Origin: Aurantimicrobium minutum
GTDB lineage: Bacteria; Actinomycetota; Actinomycetes; Actinomycetales; Microbacteriaceae
DNA: 64,000 nucleotides
Assembly (NCBI RefSeq): GCF_002355535.1
Contig: NZ_AP017457.1
Location: 62,001 to 126,000 of the forward strand
Reading direction: 5' to 3'
Both the position numbers and the translations under genes were made by a program. The notes beneath the pieces were generated by a model. That model made no database searches, was not told the DNA's origin, and saw nothing but the letters and a program-made list of their open reading frames with translations. Positions 32,809 to 41,766 of this stretch are shown piece after piece (positions within the stretch are counted from its first letter, which is position 1; the number at the start of each line of letters is the position of its first letter).

Positions 32809-33405
32809 TTATTTCTCAACGAGCATGAACTCAGTGACCATAGAAAAGATGAGTTCATACCATTTGCTGCCATCCATTTGTTTCCCAGCAAGATCATCGA
32901 CAATCCTGCCTAACGCATAAGCCTGGATGAAGACGGCAAGGGCATAGGGATCACGCTGAGTATTTATAAGACCCTTTTGCTGCCCCGAAAGAATTACATC
33001 CGCAATTTTTTCTGTCATCTCAAGCTGGGCAGGACCAAGCTTTTGTTGCAAAGAAGGTTGAAAGGTTGCCTGCGCTGCAATCCATGCAACCGCTGCCCTA
33101 ATTTTCGATTGGCTATCACTGTGCCTCACTTGAATAAGAGTCGCTAAAGCAACTTTGGCTTCTTCGACACTCGATGAGTTTGCGATGATTTCTGCTAAAC
33201 CTGAAATTCCCGAGGTCGTATATGAGGAGTAGATATCGATTAAGGCGTGATCGATAAGGTCCGGGAAATCCTCAAAGTGGTAGTACAGCGCGCCGCTCGT
33301 CAACCCTGAGGTCGTGAGCACGTCCTGAAGAGTTACTGGAGTTGAAGGAATGCCGTCCATGAGCTGGAGGACGGTATCAATCAGGGCCCGCTTTGTTTTG
33401 TGCAC
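32809..33405 (-). CDS. TetR-family transcriptional regulator
   Basis: 198 residues from GTG 33405. The N-terminal helix-turn-helix reads VTLQDVLTTSGLTSGALYYHFEDFPDLIDHAL, the TetR signature. The C-terminal ligand domain is not recognisable. It is 76 bases upstream of the two surface-protein genes on the same strand and is the likely controller of them, although it could also respond to signals from sdh upstream. An inverted repeat overlaps its start codon, suggesting autoregulation. Confidence 0.85.
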   Translation of the reverse strand: MHKTKRALIDTVLQLMDGIPSTPVTLQDVLTTSGLTSGALYYHFEDFPDLIDHALIDIYSSYTTSGISGLAEIIANSSSVEEAKVALATLIQVRHSDSQSKIRAAVAWIAAQATFQPSLQQKLGPAQLEMTEKIADVILSGQQKGLINTQRDPYALAVFIQAYALGRIVDDLAGKQMDGSKWYELIFSMVTEFMLVEK

Positions 33406-33418
33406 AGAACAATTGTGC
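33402..33418. promoter_or_regulatory. Inverted repeat at the TetR gene start
   Basis: GCACA-7-TGTGC forms a perfect dyad directly over the GTG start of the TetR-family gene. TetR regulators often bind such dyads at their own promoters. No experimental or comparative support; position is the only argument. Confidence 0.35.
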
Positions 33419-33439
33419 CCGTGACTCAGAGGAGAAGAG

Positions 33440-34195
33440 TTATGGCTTGCCGCGCAATACAGCCTGCTTCACATCGGCAATCGCCTGTGTGACCTGAATG
33501 CCACGAGGACATGCGTCGGTGCAGTTGAAGGTGGTGCGGCAACGCCACACGCCCTCTTTGTCGTTGAGGATGTCGAGACGAACTTCTGCAGCATCATCAC
33601 GAGAGTCAAAGATGAAGCGGTGTGCATTTACGATGGCGGCAGGACCAAAGTACTGACCATCAGTCCAGAACACGGGGCAGCTTGTGGTGCAGGCTGCGCA
33701 CAAGATGCACTTGGTGGTGTCATCGAAGCGCTCGCGGTCCTCAATACTCTGGCGACGTTCCTTACCAGCCTCAGGGGTGGTGTTAGAGATGAGGAAGGGC
33801 TTGACTTCGCGGTAGGCAGCGAAGAAAGGCTCCATGTCAACGATGAGGTCCTTCTCCAAGGGCAGACCCTTGATGGCCTCAACATAGATGGGCTGCGAAA
33901 TGTCGAGATCCTTGATCAGGGTCTTGCAAGCCAGACGGTTGCGTCCGTTGATACGCATTGCATCAGAGCCACAAATACCGTGAGCGCAGGAACGACGGAA
34001 CGAGAGTGAACCATCCTGATCCCACTTGATCTTGTGAAGAGCATCAAGAATACGGTCAGTTGAGTAGACCTCTACGTCGAATGATTCCCAACGAGCCTCT
34101 TCATCAACTTCGGGAAGGAAGCGACGAATGATCAAGGTGATGTTGAAGGCCTGTACCTCGGGTACTGCTGCCTGTGTTGCGACTGCGGTAGCCAT
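33440..34195 (-). CDS. sdhB: Succinate dehydrogenase iron-sulfur subunit
   Basis: 251 residues from ATG 34195. It passes electrons from the flavoprotein to quinone in the TCA cycle and respiratory chain. Three cluster motifs are present: CAHGICGSDA with a later NRLAC for [2Fe-2S], CILCAACTTSCPVFW for [4Fe-4S], and CRTTFNCTDACPRGI for [3Fe-4S]. It is the last gene of the sdhCDAB operon, two bases after sdhA. Confidence 0.97.
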   Translation of the reverse strand: MATAVATQAAVPEVQAFNITLIIRRFLPEVDEEARWESFDVEVYSTDRILDALHKIKWDQDGSLSFRRSCAHGICGSDAMRINGRNRLACKTLIKDLDISQPIYVEAIKGLPLEKDLIVDMEPFFAAYREVKPFLISNTTPEAGKERRQSIEDRERFDDTTKCILCAACTTSCPVFWTDGQYFGPAAIVNAHRFIFDSRDDAAEVRLDILNDKEGVWRCRTTFNCTDACPRGIQVTQAIADVKQAVLRGKP

Positions 34196-34197
34196 TC

Positions 34198-36012
34198 TTA
34201 GTACTTCCTTTCCATGGGCTGGTAGTTGGTGATAACAACAGGCTTCCAATCAAGCTTGATGTGATCGCCAGCGTCATCACTGGTGGCGTCACCGGTGAGG
34301 TACGCCATGGTGTGCTTCATGAACTTCTTGTCGTCGCGGTTCGGGAAGTCGTCGCGCATGTGACCACCGCGGCTTTCCTTACGGTTACGAGCAGAGTAGA
34401 CAACGACCTCGGCCAGATCGAGCAGGAAGCCCAGCTCAACAGCTTCGAGCAAGTCAGTGTTGTAACGCTTGCCCTTGTCGTGGATGGAGATGTTCTTGTA
34501 TTCCTCGCGTAGCTTCTCAATGGTCTTGGTGACCGACTTGAGAGAGTCTTCGGTGCGGAATACCTGAGCGTTCTTGTCCATCTCTTCCTGCAGCTCTTTA
34601 CGCAGTGCAGGAACACGCTGAGTGCCATTGGCGTTGCGGATGCTTTCGATCATCTCGCGCACAGGACCTGCAGGGTCCTTAGGAAGTGGAACAAAGTCTG
34701 CCTTCTTGGCGTATTCGACGGCGTACTTTCCAGCGCGCTTTCCGAAAACGTTGATATCCAGCAGAGAGTTGGTTCCCAAACGGTTTGATCCGTGCACAGA
34801 GACACACGCACATTCACCAGCAGCGTAGAGGCCAGGAATGACAGTGTCGTTGTCGGAGAGTACCTCTGCCTTGATGTTGGTGGGGATACCACCCATGGCG
34901 TAGTGAGCAGTTGGCATCACGGGCACGGGCTCAACAACGGGGTCAACACCGAGGTAGGTGCGAGCGAACTCGGTGATGTCAGGAAGCTTGGTTTCGAGAA
35001 CCTCAGCACCCAGGTGGGTGCAGTCCAGGAGAACATAGTCCTTGTTGGGGCCAGCGCCGCGTCCTTCAGCCACTTCCTGAACCATGCACCGCGAGACGAT
35101 GTCACGAGGAGCGAGGTCTTTGATGGTGGGAGCGTAACGCTCCATGAAGCGCTCACCAGATGCGTTGCGCAAGATCGCACCTTCGCCACGAGCACCCTCA
35201 GTTAGCAGGATGCCCAGGCCAGCAAGGCCGGTGGGATGGAACTGGAAGAACTCCATGTCCTCGAGAGGAATACCCTTGCGCCAAATGATGCCGACGCCAT
35301 CACCGGTGAGGGTGTGAGCGTTGGAGGTGGTCTTGTAAATCTTTCCGAAACCACCGGTAGCAAAGACGATGGACTTGCCTTGGAACACGTGCAGGTCACC
35401 AGTTGCCAGTTCATAGGCAACGACACCGGCAGGAACCTGCTTGCCCTTCACCTTGGTCATGACCAGGTCGAGAACATAGAACTCGTTGAAGAATTCGATG
35501 CCGAGCTTGACGCAGTTCTGGAACAGGGTCTGCAAAATCATGTGACCGGTGCGGTCTGCTGCGTAGCAGGAGCGACGCACAGGAGCCTTACCGTGGTCAC
35601 GAGTGTGGCCACCGAAACGACGTTGGTCGATCTTGCCATCTGGAGTTCTGTTAAATGGAAGCCCCATGTTTTCCAGGTCGATAACCGCATCAATAGCTTC
35701 TTTGGCAAGAATCTCTGCCGCATCCTGGTCAACCAAGTAGTCGCCACCCTTGACGGTGTCGAAGGTGTGCCATTCCCAGCTGTCCTCTTCCACGTTCGCC
35801 AGCGCAGCAGCCATACCGCCCTGTGCAGCACCGGTGTGCGAACGGGTGGGGTAGAGCTTACTGATCACTGCGGTGCGAGCGTTGGGGCCTGCCTCAATCG
35901 CTGCACGCATACCGGCTCCACCAGCGCCCACGATGACAACATCGTGCTGGTGGTAGTAGACGCCATCGATGAGTTTGGTTTCTTCGTATGTGTCGTTGCT
36001 CTTAGTTGCCAC
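34198..36012 (-). CDS. sdhA: Succinate dehydrogenase flavoprotein subunit
   Basis: 604 residues. It oxidises succinate to fumarate with covalently bound FAD. The FAD dinucleotide motif is [17 protein letters not shown] (from about residue 27), the flavinylation histidine is in [10 protein letters not shown], and the substrate region contains [14 protein letters not shown] and [11 protein letters not shown]. Length matches the family. It requires FMN/FAD from the riboflavin operon at 17147-20569. Operon order sdhC-sdhD-sdhA-sdhB. Confidence 0.97.
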   Translation of the reverse strand: MATKSNDTYEETKLIDGVYYHQHDVVIVGAGGAGMRAAIEAGPNARTAVISKLYPTRSHTGAAQGGMAAALANVEEDSWEWHTFDTVKGGDYLVDQDAAEILAKEAIDAVIDLENMGLPFNRTPDGKIDQRRFGGHTRDHGKAPVRRSCYAADRTGHMILQTLFQNCVKLGIEFFNEFYVLDLVMTKVKGKQVPAGVVAYELATGDLHVFQGKSIVFATGGFGKIYKTTSNAHTLTGDGVGIIWRKGIPLEDMEFFQFHPTGLAGLGILLTEGARGEGAILRNASGERFMERYAPTIKDLAPRDIVSRCMVQEVAEGRGAGPNKDYVLLDCTHLGAEVLETKLPDITEFARTYLGVDPVVEPVPVMPTAHYAMGGIPTNIKAEVLSDNDTVIPGLYAAGECACVSVHGSNRLGTNSLLDINVFGKRAGKYAVEYAKKADFVPLPKDPAGPVREMIESIRNANGTQRVPALRKELQEEMDKNAQVFRTEDSLKSVTKTIEKLREEYKNISIHDKGKRYNTDLLEAVELGFLLDLAEVVVYSARNRKESRGGHMRDDFPNRDDKKFMKHTMAYLTGDATSDDAGDHIKLDWKPVVITNYQPMERKY

Positions 36013-36047
36013 GAGTGAAACTCCGTATGTAGGTGTGATCTAAAGAA

Positions 36048-36500
36048 TTACTGGGGTGGGCAGAACGAGGGCAGCAAGTCGAGCTGATCTGGACTGACCG
36101 AAGGGCAAGGATCGAAGGTGAAGATCACCAGCGTGCCCAAAACAATGAGAATGACGGCTGAGGCATAGATTGCTCCGCGGAGAATCTTGCCCAAGCGCAC
36201 CGAGCTTGAGTAGTCATTGACGATGGTGCGCATACCGTTTGCGCCGTGGATCAGTGCCAGCCACAGCATGGCTAGGTCCCACCACTGCCAGAAGGGGGTG
36301 GCCCACTTTCCGGCAACGAAGGCAAAGTCAATGGCTTTGACACCTTCACCAACCATGAGGTTGACGAACAGGTGACCGAAGATGAGGACAACAAGAATCA
36401 CGCCCGAGGCGCGCATGTAGACCCAGCCCCATTTTTCCCAGTTGGTGCCAGAGCGGGAAGAGCGTGCGTAAGGAGAACGAGGTTCAGCAATAGTCGTCAT
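36048..36500 (-). CDS. sdhD: Succinate dehydrogenase membrane anchor subunit
   Basis: 150 residues with three membrane helices (about 32-52, 72-92 and 107-130). The helix-1 region WVYMRASGVILVVLIFGHLFV carries a histidine typical of heme b or quinone-site ligands in this family. The last residues (DQLDLLPSFCPPQ) are unusual but harmless. It lies between sdhC (two bases away) and sdhA. Confidence 0.9.
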   Translation of the reverse strand: MTTIAEPRSPYARSSRSGTNWEKWGWVYMRASGVILVVLIFGHLFVNLMVGEGVKAIDFAFVAGKWATPFWQWWDLAMLWLALIHGANGMRTIVNDYSSSVRLGKILRGAIYASAVILIVLGTLVIFTFDPCPSVSPDQLDLLPSFCPPQ

Positions 36501-36502
36501 GA

Positions 36503-36916
36503 TTAGTGCCCTTCGCTAAAGACGTTCATGAGGTGGCGGGGCAGGAACCCAGCCATGAGAACCACCCACACACCAATGACTCCCCAGAACATGTAGCGCT
36601 GGTACTTAACGCCCTTGCTCCAGAAGTCCACCAAGATGATGCGCAAACCGTTGAGAGCGTGGAAGACGATAGCTCCCACGAGAACTGCTTCGCCTAGACC
36701 CATGAGGGGATTCTTGTAGGTGCTCATCACAGCGTTGTAAGCCTCAGGGCTCACGCGGACAAGTGCAGTGTCCAGGATGTGGACGAGCAAGAAGAAGAAG
36801 ATGGCAACACCGGTAATACGGTGCAAAACCCAAGACCACATGCCGGTGTAGCCGCGGTACAGCGTGCCACCTGGGCGGGGCATTTTTTCAGAGCGTGGTG
36901 CCGAGATCGTAGACAC
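36503..36916 (-). CDS. sdhC: Succinate dehydrogenase cytochrome b subunit
   Basis: 137 residues from GTG 36916, chosen because AGGAGG sits seven bases upstream; a TTG two codons earlier is too close to that site. The signature GMWSWVLHRITGVAIFFFLLVHI holds the conserved SxxHRxTG and a heme-ligand histidine; three helices in total. It is the first gene of the operon. The 63-base divergent gap to the mannose-1-phosphate guanylyltransferase gene must contain both promoters. Confidence 0.93.
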   Translation of the reverse strand: MSTISAPRSEKMPRPGGTLYRGYTGMWSWVLHRITGVAIFFFLLVHILDTALVRVSPEAYNAVMSTYKNPLMGLGEAVLVGAIVFHALNGLRIILVDFWSKGVKYQRYMFWGVIGVWVVLMAGFLPRHLMNVFSEGH

Positions 36917-36979
36917 GAACAACCCTCCTTGGTTGTGGGCAATAACTGCTCATAACTTTACGCCCGATAGTCTGGTCTT

Positions 36980-38104
36980 ATGGCACGACTATCGACCCCA
37001 CTAAGCGACTTCTACGCGGTTATTCCGGCCGGTGGAATAGGTTCGCGCCTGTGGCCACTGTCTCGAGCAGATGCCCCCAAGTTCCTCCACGACCTCACCG
37101 GGTCAGGAAGCTCCCTCCTGAAAGACACATGGGACCGTTTGGCGCCGCTTGCGGGAGAACAGCGCGTCATGGTTGTTACTGGCCGTGCCCACCGTGCAGC
37201 TGTCGAAGAACAGCTCCCAGAACTAGCCGATCACAACGTGGTGCTCGAAAGTGAGCCCCGTGACTCCTCTGCCGCTATCGGTTTGGCAGCAGCCATATTG
37301 GAAAAGCGTGAGCCCGGCGTCATCATCGGATCGTTCGCTGCCGACCACGTCATCAAGGGAACACGATTTTTCAACATGGCCGTTGCCGAGGCTGTTGAAG
37401 CAGCCCGTGCCGGCTACATCGCCACGATCGGCATCGTTCCTACCGAGCCCGCCATTGGTTTTGGCTATATCCACGCAACGGAAGAAACTGAGCTCGAGGG
37501 TGCTCCGTCAGCGCTGAAAGTGGATTCCTTTGTAGAAAAGCCCAACGCCCACACCGCTGAGGAATACGTCAACAGTGGCGACTATCTGTGGAACGCAGGC
37601 ATGTTCATTACCAAAGCCTCTGTGCTCTTGGAAGAACTCGCTAAGACCCAGCCCGAGCTTCACGCAGGCATCATTGCACTTGCCGAGGTGTGGGACGACC
37701 ACGCCAAGCGTGGACCAGCCGTAGACAAGATTTGGCCCACGCTCAAAAAGATTGCCATCGATTACGCAGTTGCCGAACCAGCTGCTGCTGCCGGCAAGCT
37801 CGTCGTTATTCCCGGAGAGTTTGATTGGGATGACGTGGGAGACTTTGCCTCCATCGCCAAGCTCCACTCCAGTGGATACAAAAAAGACCTTGCCATCTTG
37901 GGTGAAGGAGCTCGTGTGCTCTCGGATGCTTCCTCGGGAATCCTGATCACAGACACAGGACGTACCATCGCGCTGGTGGGAGTCAAGGACATCGTGGTCG
38001 TGGACACCCCAGATGCTCTATTGGTCACCACCACAGCAAATGCTCAAAAAGTGAAGTCGGTCGTTGACGCGCTGCGCATCTCCGGTCGAGACGACGTCCT
38101 GTAG
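36980..38104 (+). CDS. manC: Mannose-1-phosphate guanylyltransferase
   Basis: 374 residues. It makes GDP-mannose from mannose 1-phosphate and GTP. The nucleotidyltransferase signature is VIPAGGIGSRLWPLSRADAPK (about 15-35), and the specific FVEKP segment is present (about residue 180). Without the C-terminal isomerase domain of bifunctional enzymes, it is the short ManC type. It feeds the polyprenol-phosphomannose synthase at 50348; mannose-6-phosphate isomerase is at 57368. Confidence 0.93.
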   Translation: MARLSTPLSDFYAVIPAGGIGSRLWPLSRADAPKFLHDLTGSGSSLLKDTWDRLAPLAGEQRVMVVTGRAHRAAVEEQLPELADHNVVLESEPRDSSAAIGLAAAILEKREPGVIIGSFAADHVIKGTRFFNMAVAEAVEAARAGYIATIGIVPTEPAIGFGYIHATEETELEGAPSALKVDSFVEKPNAHTAEEYVNSGDYLWNAGMFITKASVLLEELAKTQPELHAGIIALAEVWDDHAKRGPAVDKIWPTLKKIAIDYAVAEPAAAAGKLVVIPGEFDWDDVGDFASIAKLHSSGYKKDLAILGEGARVLSDASSGILITDTGRTIALVGVKDIVVVDTPDALLVTTTANAQKVKSVVDALRISGRDDVL

Positions 38105-38112
38105 GCCAACTG

Positions 38113-38511
38113 ATGAGTGCGCAGATTGACTGGCATGAGCTTCAACTCGAAGCTATCCGTGCCAGAGCATCTGCCTATGCCCCCTATTCAGAATTCCCTG
38201 TGGGAGCAGCAGCTGTGACAACCAGTGGTCGCGTCATTCGTGGTTGCAATGTTGAAAACGCCTCCTACGGCCATGCACTGTGTGCAGAGTGTGGAGTGGT
38301 GTCCGCCCTTCATGCTGAGGATGCAGGAGCAATCGTTGCGCTTGTAGTCGTGGATAAAGATGACCATCTGATTCCTCCCTGCGGCAGATGCCGGCAAATC
38401 TTGTTAGAGAACGCCACCAGCGATGCGGTGATCAAACTCCCCGCAGGTGAGGTGGCCCTGTCGAATTTGATGCCTTACCCATTCACCAGAGATAACCTGA
38501 CGAACTCCTAG
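38113..38511 (+). CDS. cdd: Cytidine deaminase
   Basis: 132 residues. It deaminates cytidine and deoxycytidine to uridine forms. CNVENASYGHALCAECGV holds the catalytic cysteine-glutamate pattern and PPCGRCRQILLE the second zinc site. It starts eight bases after manC, and its stop overlaps the deoA GTG start by one base, forming a tightly coupled nucleoside salvage operon cdd-deoA-add. Confidence 0.96.
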   Translation: MSAQIDWHELQLEAIRARASAYAPYSEFPVGAAAVTTSGRVIRGCNVENASYGHALCAECGVVSALHAEDAGAIVALVVVDKDDHLIPPCGRCRQILLENATSDAVIKLPAGEVALSNLMPYPFTRDNLTNS

Positions 38512-39758
38512 TGAAACCTCACACCCTCGCAGATGCAGTTGGCGCTTATGCTGCTGGAGATCTCAGCGACGAAGATGTGTTGCCTCTGCTTCGAGGCGTC
38601 TATGAAAAGGGACTCTCCCGGGAAGAAATCCGTGAACTCACCCACGCCATGATTGCCACAGGTTCCACCTTGAACTTTGACCAGGTGGGCAAACCTTTGG
38701 TGGACAAACATTCCACCGGTGGCGTGGGAGACAAAATAACTCTGATCCTCACACCCCTGATTGCCTCGTATGGGGTTGCGGTGCCACAGATTGCCGGCCG
38801 AGGCCTCGGGTTCACCGGCGGCACTATCGACAAACTCGAATCCATTCCAGGTTGGTCCGCAAAGCTTTCGCAAGCTCAGATGACATCACAGCTGGAAACA
38901 GTCGGGGCATTTATTGCCCGGGCTTCTTCAGACCTCGTCCCCGCTGATAAGAAGCTCTATGCGCTACGGGATGTTTCAGGGATGGTGGACTCTATTCCCC
39001 TGATTGCCTCCAGCATCATGAGCAAGAAAATTGCCTCGGGAGCACGCAACCTCGTCCTGGATGTGAAGTGGGGTCGTGGTGCGTTTATGCCAACTGTGGA
39101 GAAAGCTCGTGAACTGGCCGAGGTCATGGTTGCACTCGGGGAAGATGAGGGAGTTCACACAAGAGCACTCGTGACCAATATGAATGTTCCACTCGGGAAT
39201 GCTGTGGGAAATTCGGTGGAGGTTCAAGAAGCCATTGGCGTACTTCGAGGTGGTGGCCCTGCTGAAGTCAGAGAGCTCACGGTTGTGCTCGCTCGAGAAA
39301 TGTTGAGCATGGTTAACATCACGGATATTGATCCATCGCAGAATTTAGACAATGGCCTGGCTTGGGAAAAGTTTGAGCAACTCATAGCGGCACAGGGCGG
39401 AGATCTCCAAGCACACCTTCCCCAGGCACGTCATCAGCTCGAGATCGCAGCAGAACATGATGCTTACGTCACTGACATCAATGCTCGCACCGTGGCAGAA
39501 GCATCATGGATGCTCGGCTCAGGACGTAGCGCGGTGGGACAACAGATTGATTACGCCTCAGGAGTAGTGCTGCATGCCAAGCCTGGAGAACAGGTCCTGC
39601 CCGGTCAACCTCTGTTCACACTGCTCAGCAGTGATGAATCACGACTAAACCCCGCACGTGACAAACTTGTCACAGGTATTACCCTCGGCAACCACTCGGA
39701 AATAGTTGACTGGGGAAACCTCGTAACTTGCCGGATAACCTCAGAAGGAACCTCATGA
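38511..39758 (+). CDS. deoA: Thymidine (pyrimidine-nucleoside) phosphorylase
   Basis: 415 residues from GTG 38511. It cleaves thymidine or uridine nucleosides to base and pentose 1-phosphate. The phosphate-binding motif KHSTGGVGDK is at about 63-72 and the C-terminal PYNP domain (YASGVVLHAKPGEQV, DKLVTGITLG) is intact. Its end overlaps add by ATGA. It is slightly shorter than the 430-440 residues usual for the family. Confidence 0.95.
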   Translation: MKPHTLADAVGAYAAGDLSDEDVLPLLRGVYEKGLSREEIRELTHAMIATGSTLNFDQVGKPLVDKHSTGGVGDKITLILTPLIASYGVAVPQIAGRGLGFTGGTIDKLESIPGWSAKLSQAQMTSQLETVGAFIARASSDLVPADKKLYALRDVSGMVDSIPLIASSIMSKKIASGARNLVLDVKWGRGAFMPTVEKARELAEVMVALGEDEGVHTRALVTNMNVPLGNAVGNSVEVQEAIGVLRGGGPAEVRELTVVLAREMLSMVNITDIDPSQNLDNGLAWEKFEQLIAAQGGDLQAHLPQARHQLEIAAEHDAYVTDINARTVAEASWMLGSGRSAVGQQIDYASGVVLHAKPGEQVLPGQPLFTLLSSDESRLNPARDKLVTGITLGNHSEIVDWGNLVTCRITSEGTS

Positions 39759-40876
39759 CTGACTCCTATTTCGTTGATGGAGTCGACGTGAGGATGCTTC
39801 CCAAAGTTTCGCTCCACGATCACCTCGATGGTTCGCTTCGACCAGAAACCATCATTGAACTGGCAGAAGCAGAAGGCATTGAGCTTCCCGTGCTCGATGC
39901 TGATGGACTCGGTTTGTGGTTTGCGGAGCAATCCAACTCTGGTTCCCTCGTGGAGTATTTGACGACCTTTGATCTGACCTGTGCTGTGATGCAAACTCGC
40001 GAAGGGCTTACACGCGTGGCACGAGAGTCTGTCATTGACCTGGCACGAGATGGTGTGATCTATGGAGAGCTCCGCTGGGCTCCTGAACAACACCTCACCG
40101 CTGGCCTCACGCTTGATCAGGTCGTCGAGTATGTCCAAGAGGGTATTGAGCAGGGCATCGTTGATGCCGCCGCTCAAGGCCAGATGATTCGCATTGGACA
40201 GTTGGTGACTGCCATGCGTCACGCAGATCGTTCGCTCGAGATTGCACAGTTAGCCGTGCGTCACCGCAACAACGGAGTTGTTGGTTTCGATATTGCTGGC
40301 GCAGAACTGGGATTCCCTGCATCTAAGCACAAAGCCGCCTTTGACTTTCTTGCTCAGGAACACTTCCCCGTCACCATCCACGCTGGCGAAGCAGATGGTC
40401 TGCCCAGTATTGAAAGCGCACTCTATGACGGTCGTGCACTGCGTCTTGGGCACGGCGTGCGCCTGGCAGAGGACATCACCATTGACGGATCGGATGCTGA
40501 GGCCACTTTCGTCACCCTGGGCACCCTGTCTCAATGGGTCAAAGATCGCGGCATCACACTAGAGCTCAGCCCCAGCTCAAACTTGCAAACCGGTGCTATC
40601 GCTGCCTGGGGAACAGACATTCTTGATCACCCCTTTGATCTTCTTTATCAGCTGGGTATGACCGTCACTGTCAACACCGACAACCGTCTCCAAAGTGGAA
40701 CAACCTTGTCTAAAGAACTCTGGCTCGTTGCCGACGCGTTCTCTTATGGGCTCAGTGACCTGGAAGCATTCCAGCAGAATGCTGCTGCTTCTGCCTTCTT
40801 GCCGCTCGAGGACCGTGAGGCGCTCGCCGATGCCATAACTGAGGGTTTTATCGAAGCGGTGCAGAACTCTCGCTAG
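39755..40876 (+). CDS. add: Adenosine deaminase
   Basis: 373 residues from ATG 39755 with AAGGAA upstream. It converts adenosine to inosine. The metal-binding HDHLDGS (residues 21-27) is near the start, HAGEADG holds the catalytic glutamate, and NTDNRLQSGTTLSKE closes the active site. The stop overlaps the stop of the convergent purine nucleoside phosphorylase in a shared CTAG; together they would turn adenosine into hypoxanthine. Confidence 0.95.
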   Translation: MTDSYFVDGVDVRMLPKVSLHDHLDGSLRPETIIELAEAEGIELPVLDADGLGLWFAEQSNSGSLVEYLTTFDLTCAVMQTREGLTRVARESVIDLARDGVIYGELRWAPEQHLTAGLTLDQVVEYVQEGIEQGIVDAAAQGQMIRIGQLVTAMRHADRSLEIAQLAVRHRNNGVVGFDIAGAELGFPASKHKAAFDFLAQEHFPVTIHAGEADGLPSIESALYDGRALRLGHGVRLAEDITIDGSDAEATFVTLGTLSQWVKDRGITLELSPSSNLQTGAIAAWGTDILDHPFDLLYQLGMTVTVNTDNRLQSGTTLSKELWLVADAFSYGLSDLEAFQQNAAASAFLPLEDREALADAITEGFIEAVQNSR

Positions 40877-41727
40877 ATTTTCTGCATAATCTGCGAAAGA
40901 AGCTTGCCAATGACGGGTTCTGCTGCCGCGCCGGTCTCGAGAACTTCCTTGTGAGACAGAGGGTGGTCGGAAATGCCGGCCGCAAGGTTTGTCACGAGAG
41001 AGAGCCCCAGGACATCCATTCCTGTTTGCCGTGCTGCGATTGCTTCTAAGGCAATAGACATTCCGACAAGGTCTGCGCCTAAACCACGCAGCATCTGCAC
41101 CTCGGCGGGAGTCTCATATTGAGGTCCTGGAACCTGTGCAAGCACACCCTGGCCCAATGACGGGTCGACGCTGAGAGCAATATCGCGCAGGCGAGAACTG
41201 TAGACCTCAGTGAGGTCCAGATACTCGGCTCCCTCAACTGGGGTGGTTCCCGTCAGGTTGAGATGGTCTTTGATGAGCACTGGCGTTCCAGGTTTCCAGG
41301 CAGGGCGTATTCCACCCACACCACTGGTGAGAATCATGGTGGTGGCGCCTGTTGCTGCTGCGGTGCGAACGCTGTGCACAACACGGCGGACAAAACCGTG
41401 ACGGCCTGTGCCCTCATACAAATGAGTTCTAGCGCCAATGACCAGCGCACGCTTGTTGTTCGGAAGGAGAACGCTGCGAATTGTTCCCAAGTGTCCAGGA
41501 ATCCCTGAAGCACTGAAGCCGGTGATTTCTTCGGCGGGGATCTCCTCGGTTGTTTTGCCGATGAGGTCGACTACTGCGCCCCAACCAGAACCAAGTGTCA
41601 ACGCGATATCGTGATGGCCAATACCGGTAGCGACCGCAATTTCGAACGCAGCCTGTTTCGCAATATCCGAAGGATTTTGCGTGGGATCTTCCAGTGGGTT
41701 GAAACCCCACTCACCAGAGCTGAGCAT
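40873..41727 (-). CDS. Purine-nucleoside phosphorylase
   Basis: 284 residues from ATG 41727 (a TTG two codons earlier is an alternative). A class II (trimeric PNP/MTAP-type) enzyme: LTLGSGWG binds phosphate, SGIPGHLG and THLYEGTG follow, TSGVGGI and GPQYETPAEVQMLRG form the base site. It phosphorolyses guanosine and inosine. The gene diverges from the flavoprotein dehydrogenase gene and converges with add. The ribosome binding site is weak. Confidence 0.92.
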   Translation of the reverse strand: MLSSGEWGFNPLEDPTQNPSDIAKQAAFEIAVATGIGHHDIALTLGSGWGAVVDLIGKTTEEIPAEEITGFSASGIPGHLGTIRSVLLPNNKRALVIGARTHLYEGTGRHGFVRRVVHSVRTAAATGATTMILTSGVGGIRPAWKPGTPVLIKDHLNLTGTTPVEGAEYLDLTEVYSSRLRDIALSVDPSLGQGVLAQVPGPQYETPAEVQMLRGLGADLVGMSIALEAIAARQTGMDVLGLSLVTNLAAGISDHPLSHKEVLETGAAAEPVIGKLLSQIMQKI

Positions 41728-41766
41728 AACCAAAGCCTATTGCCCCTCTACTGGCAGAATGAGCGT

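Noticed and set aside
29791-33405. Prophage or transposon remnant
   Set aside because: No integrase, transposase, terminal repeats or att-like direct repeats are visible at the borders; only composition hints at acquisition.
35236-36018. 260-codon plus-strand frame antisense to sdhA
   Set aside because: The real gene on the other strand is highly conserved; no start signals or domain support this frame.
41429-41766. Upstream extension of the LpdA-like gene from 41611
   Set aside because: The added 52 residues would overlap the divergent phosphorylase gene and precede the normal family start; ATG 41767 fits.
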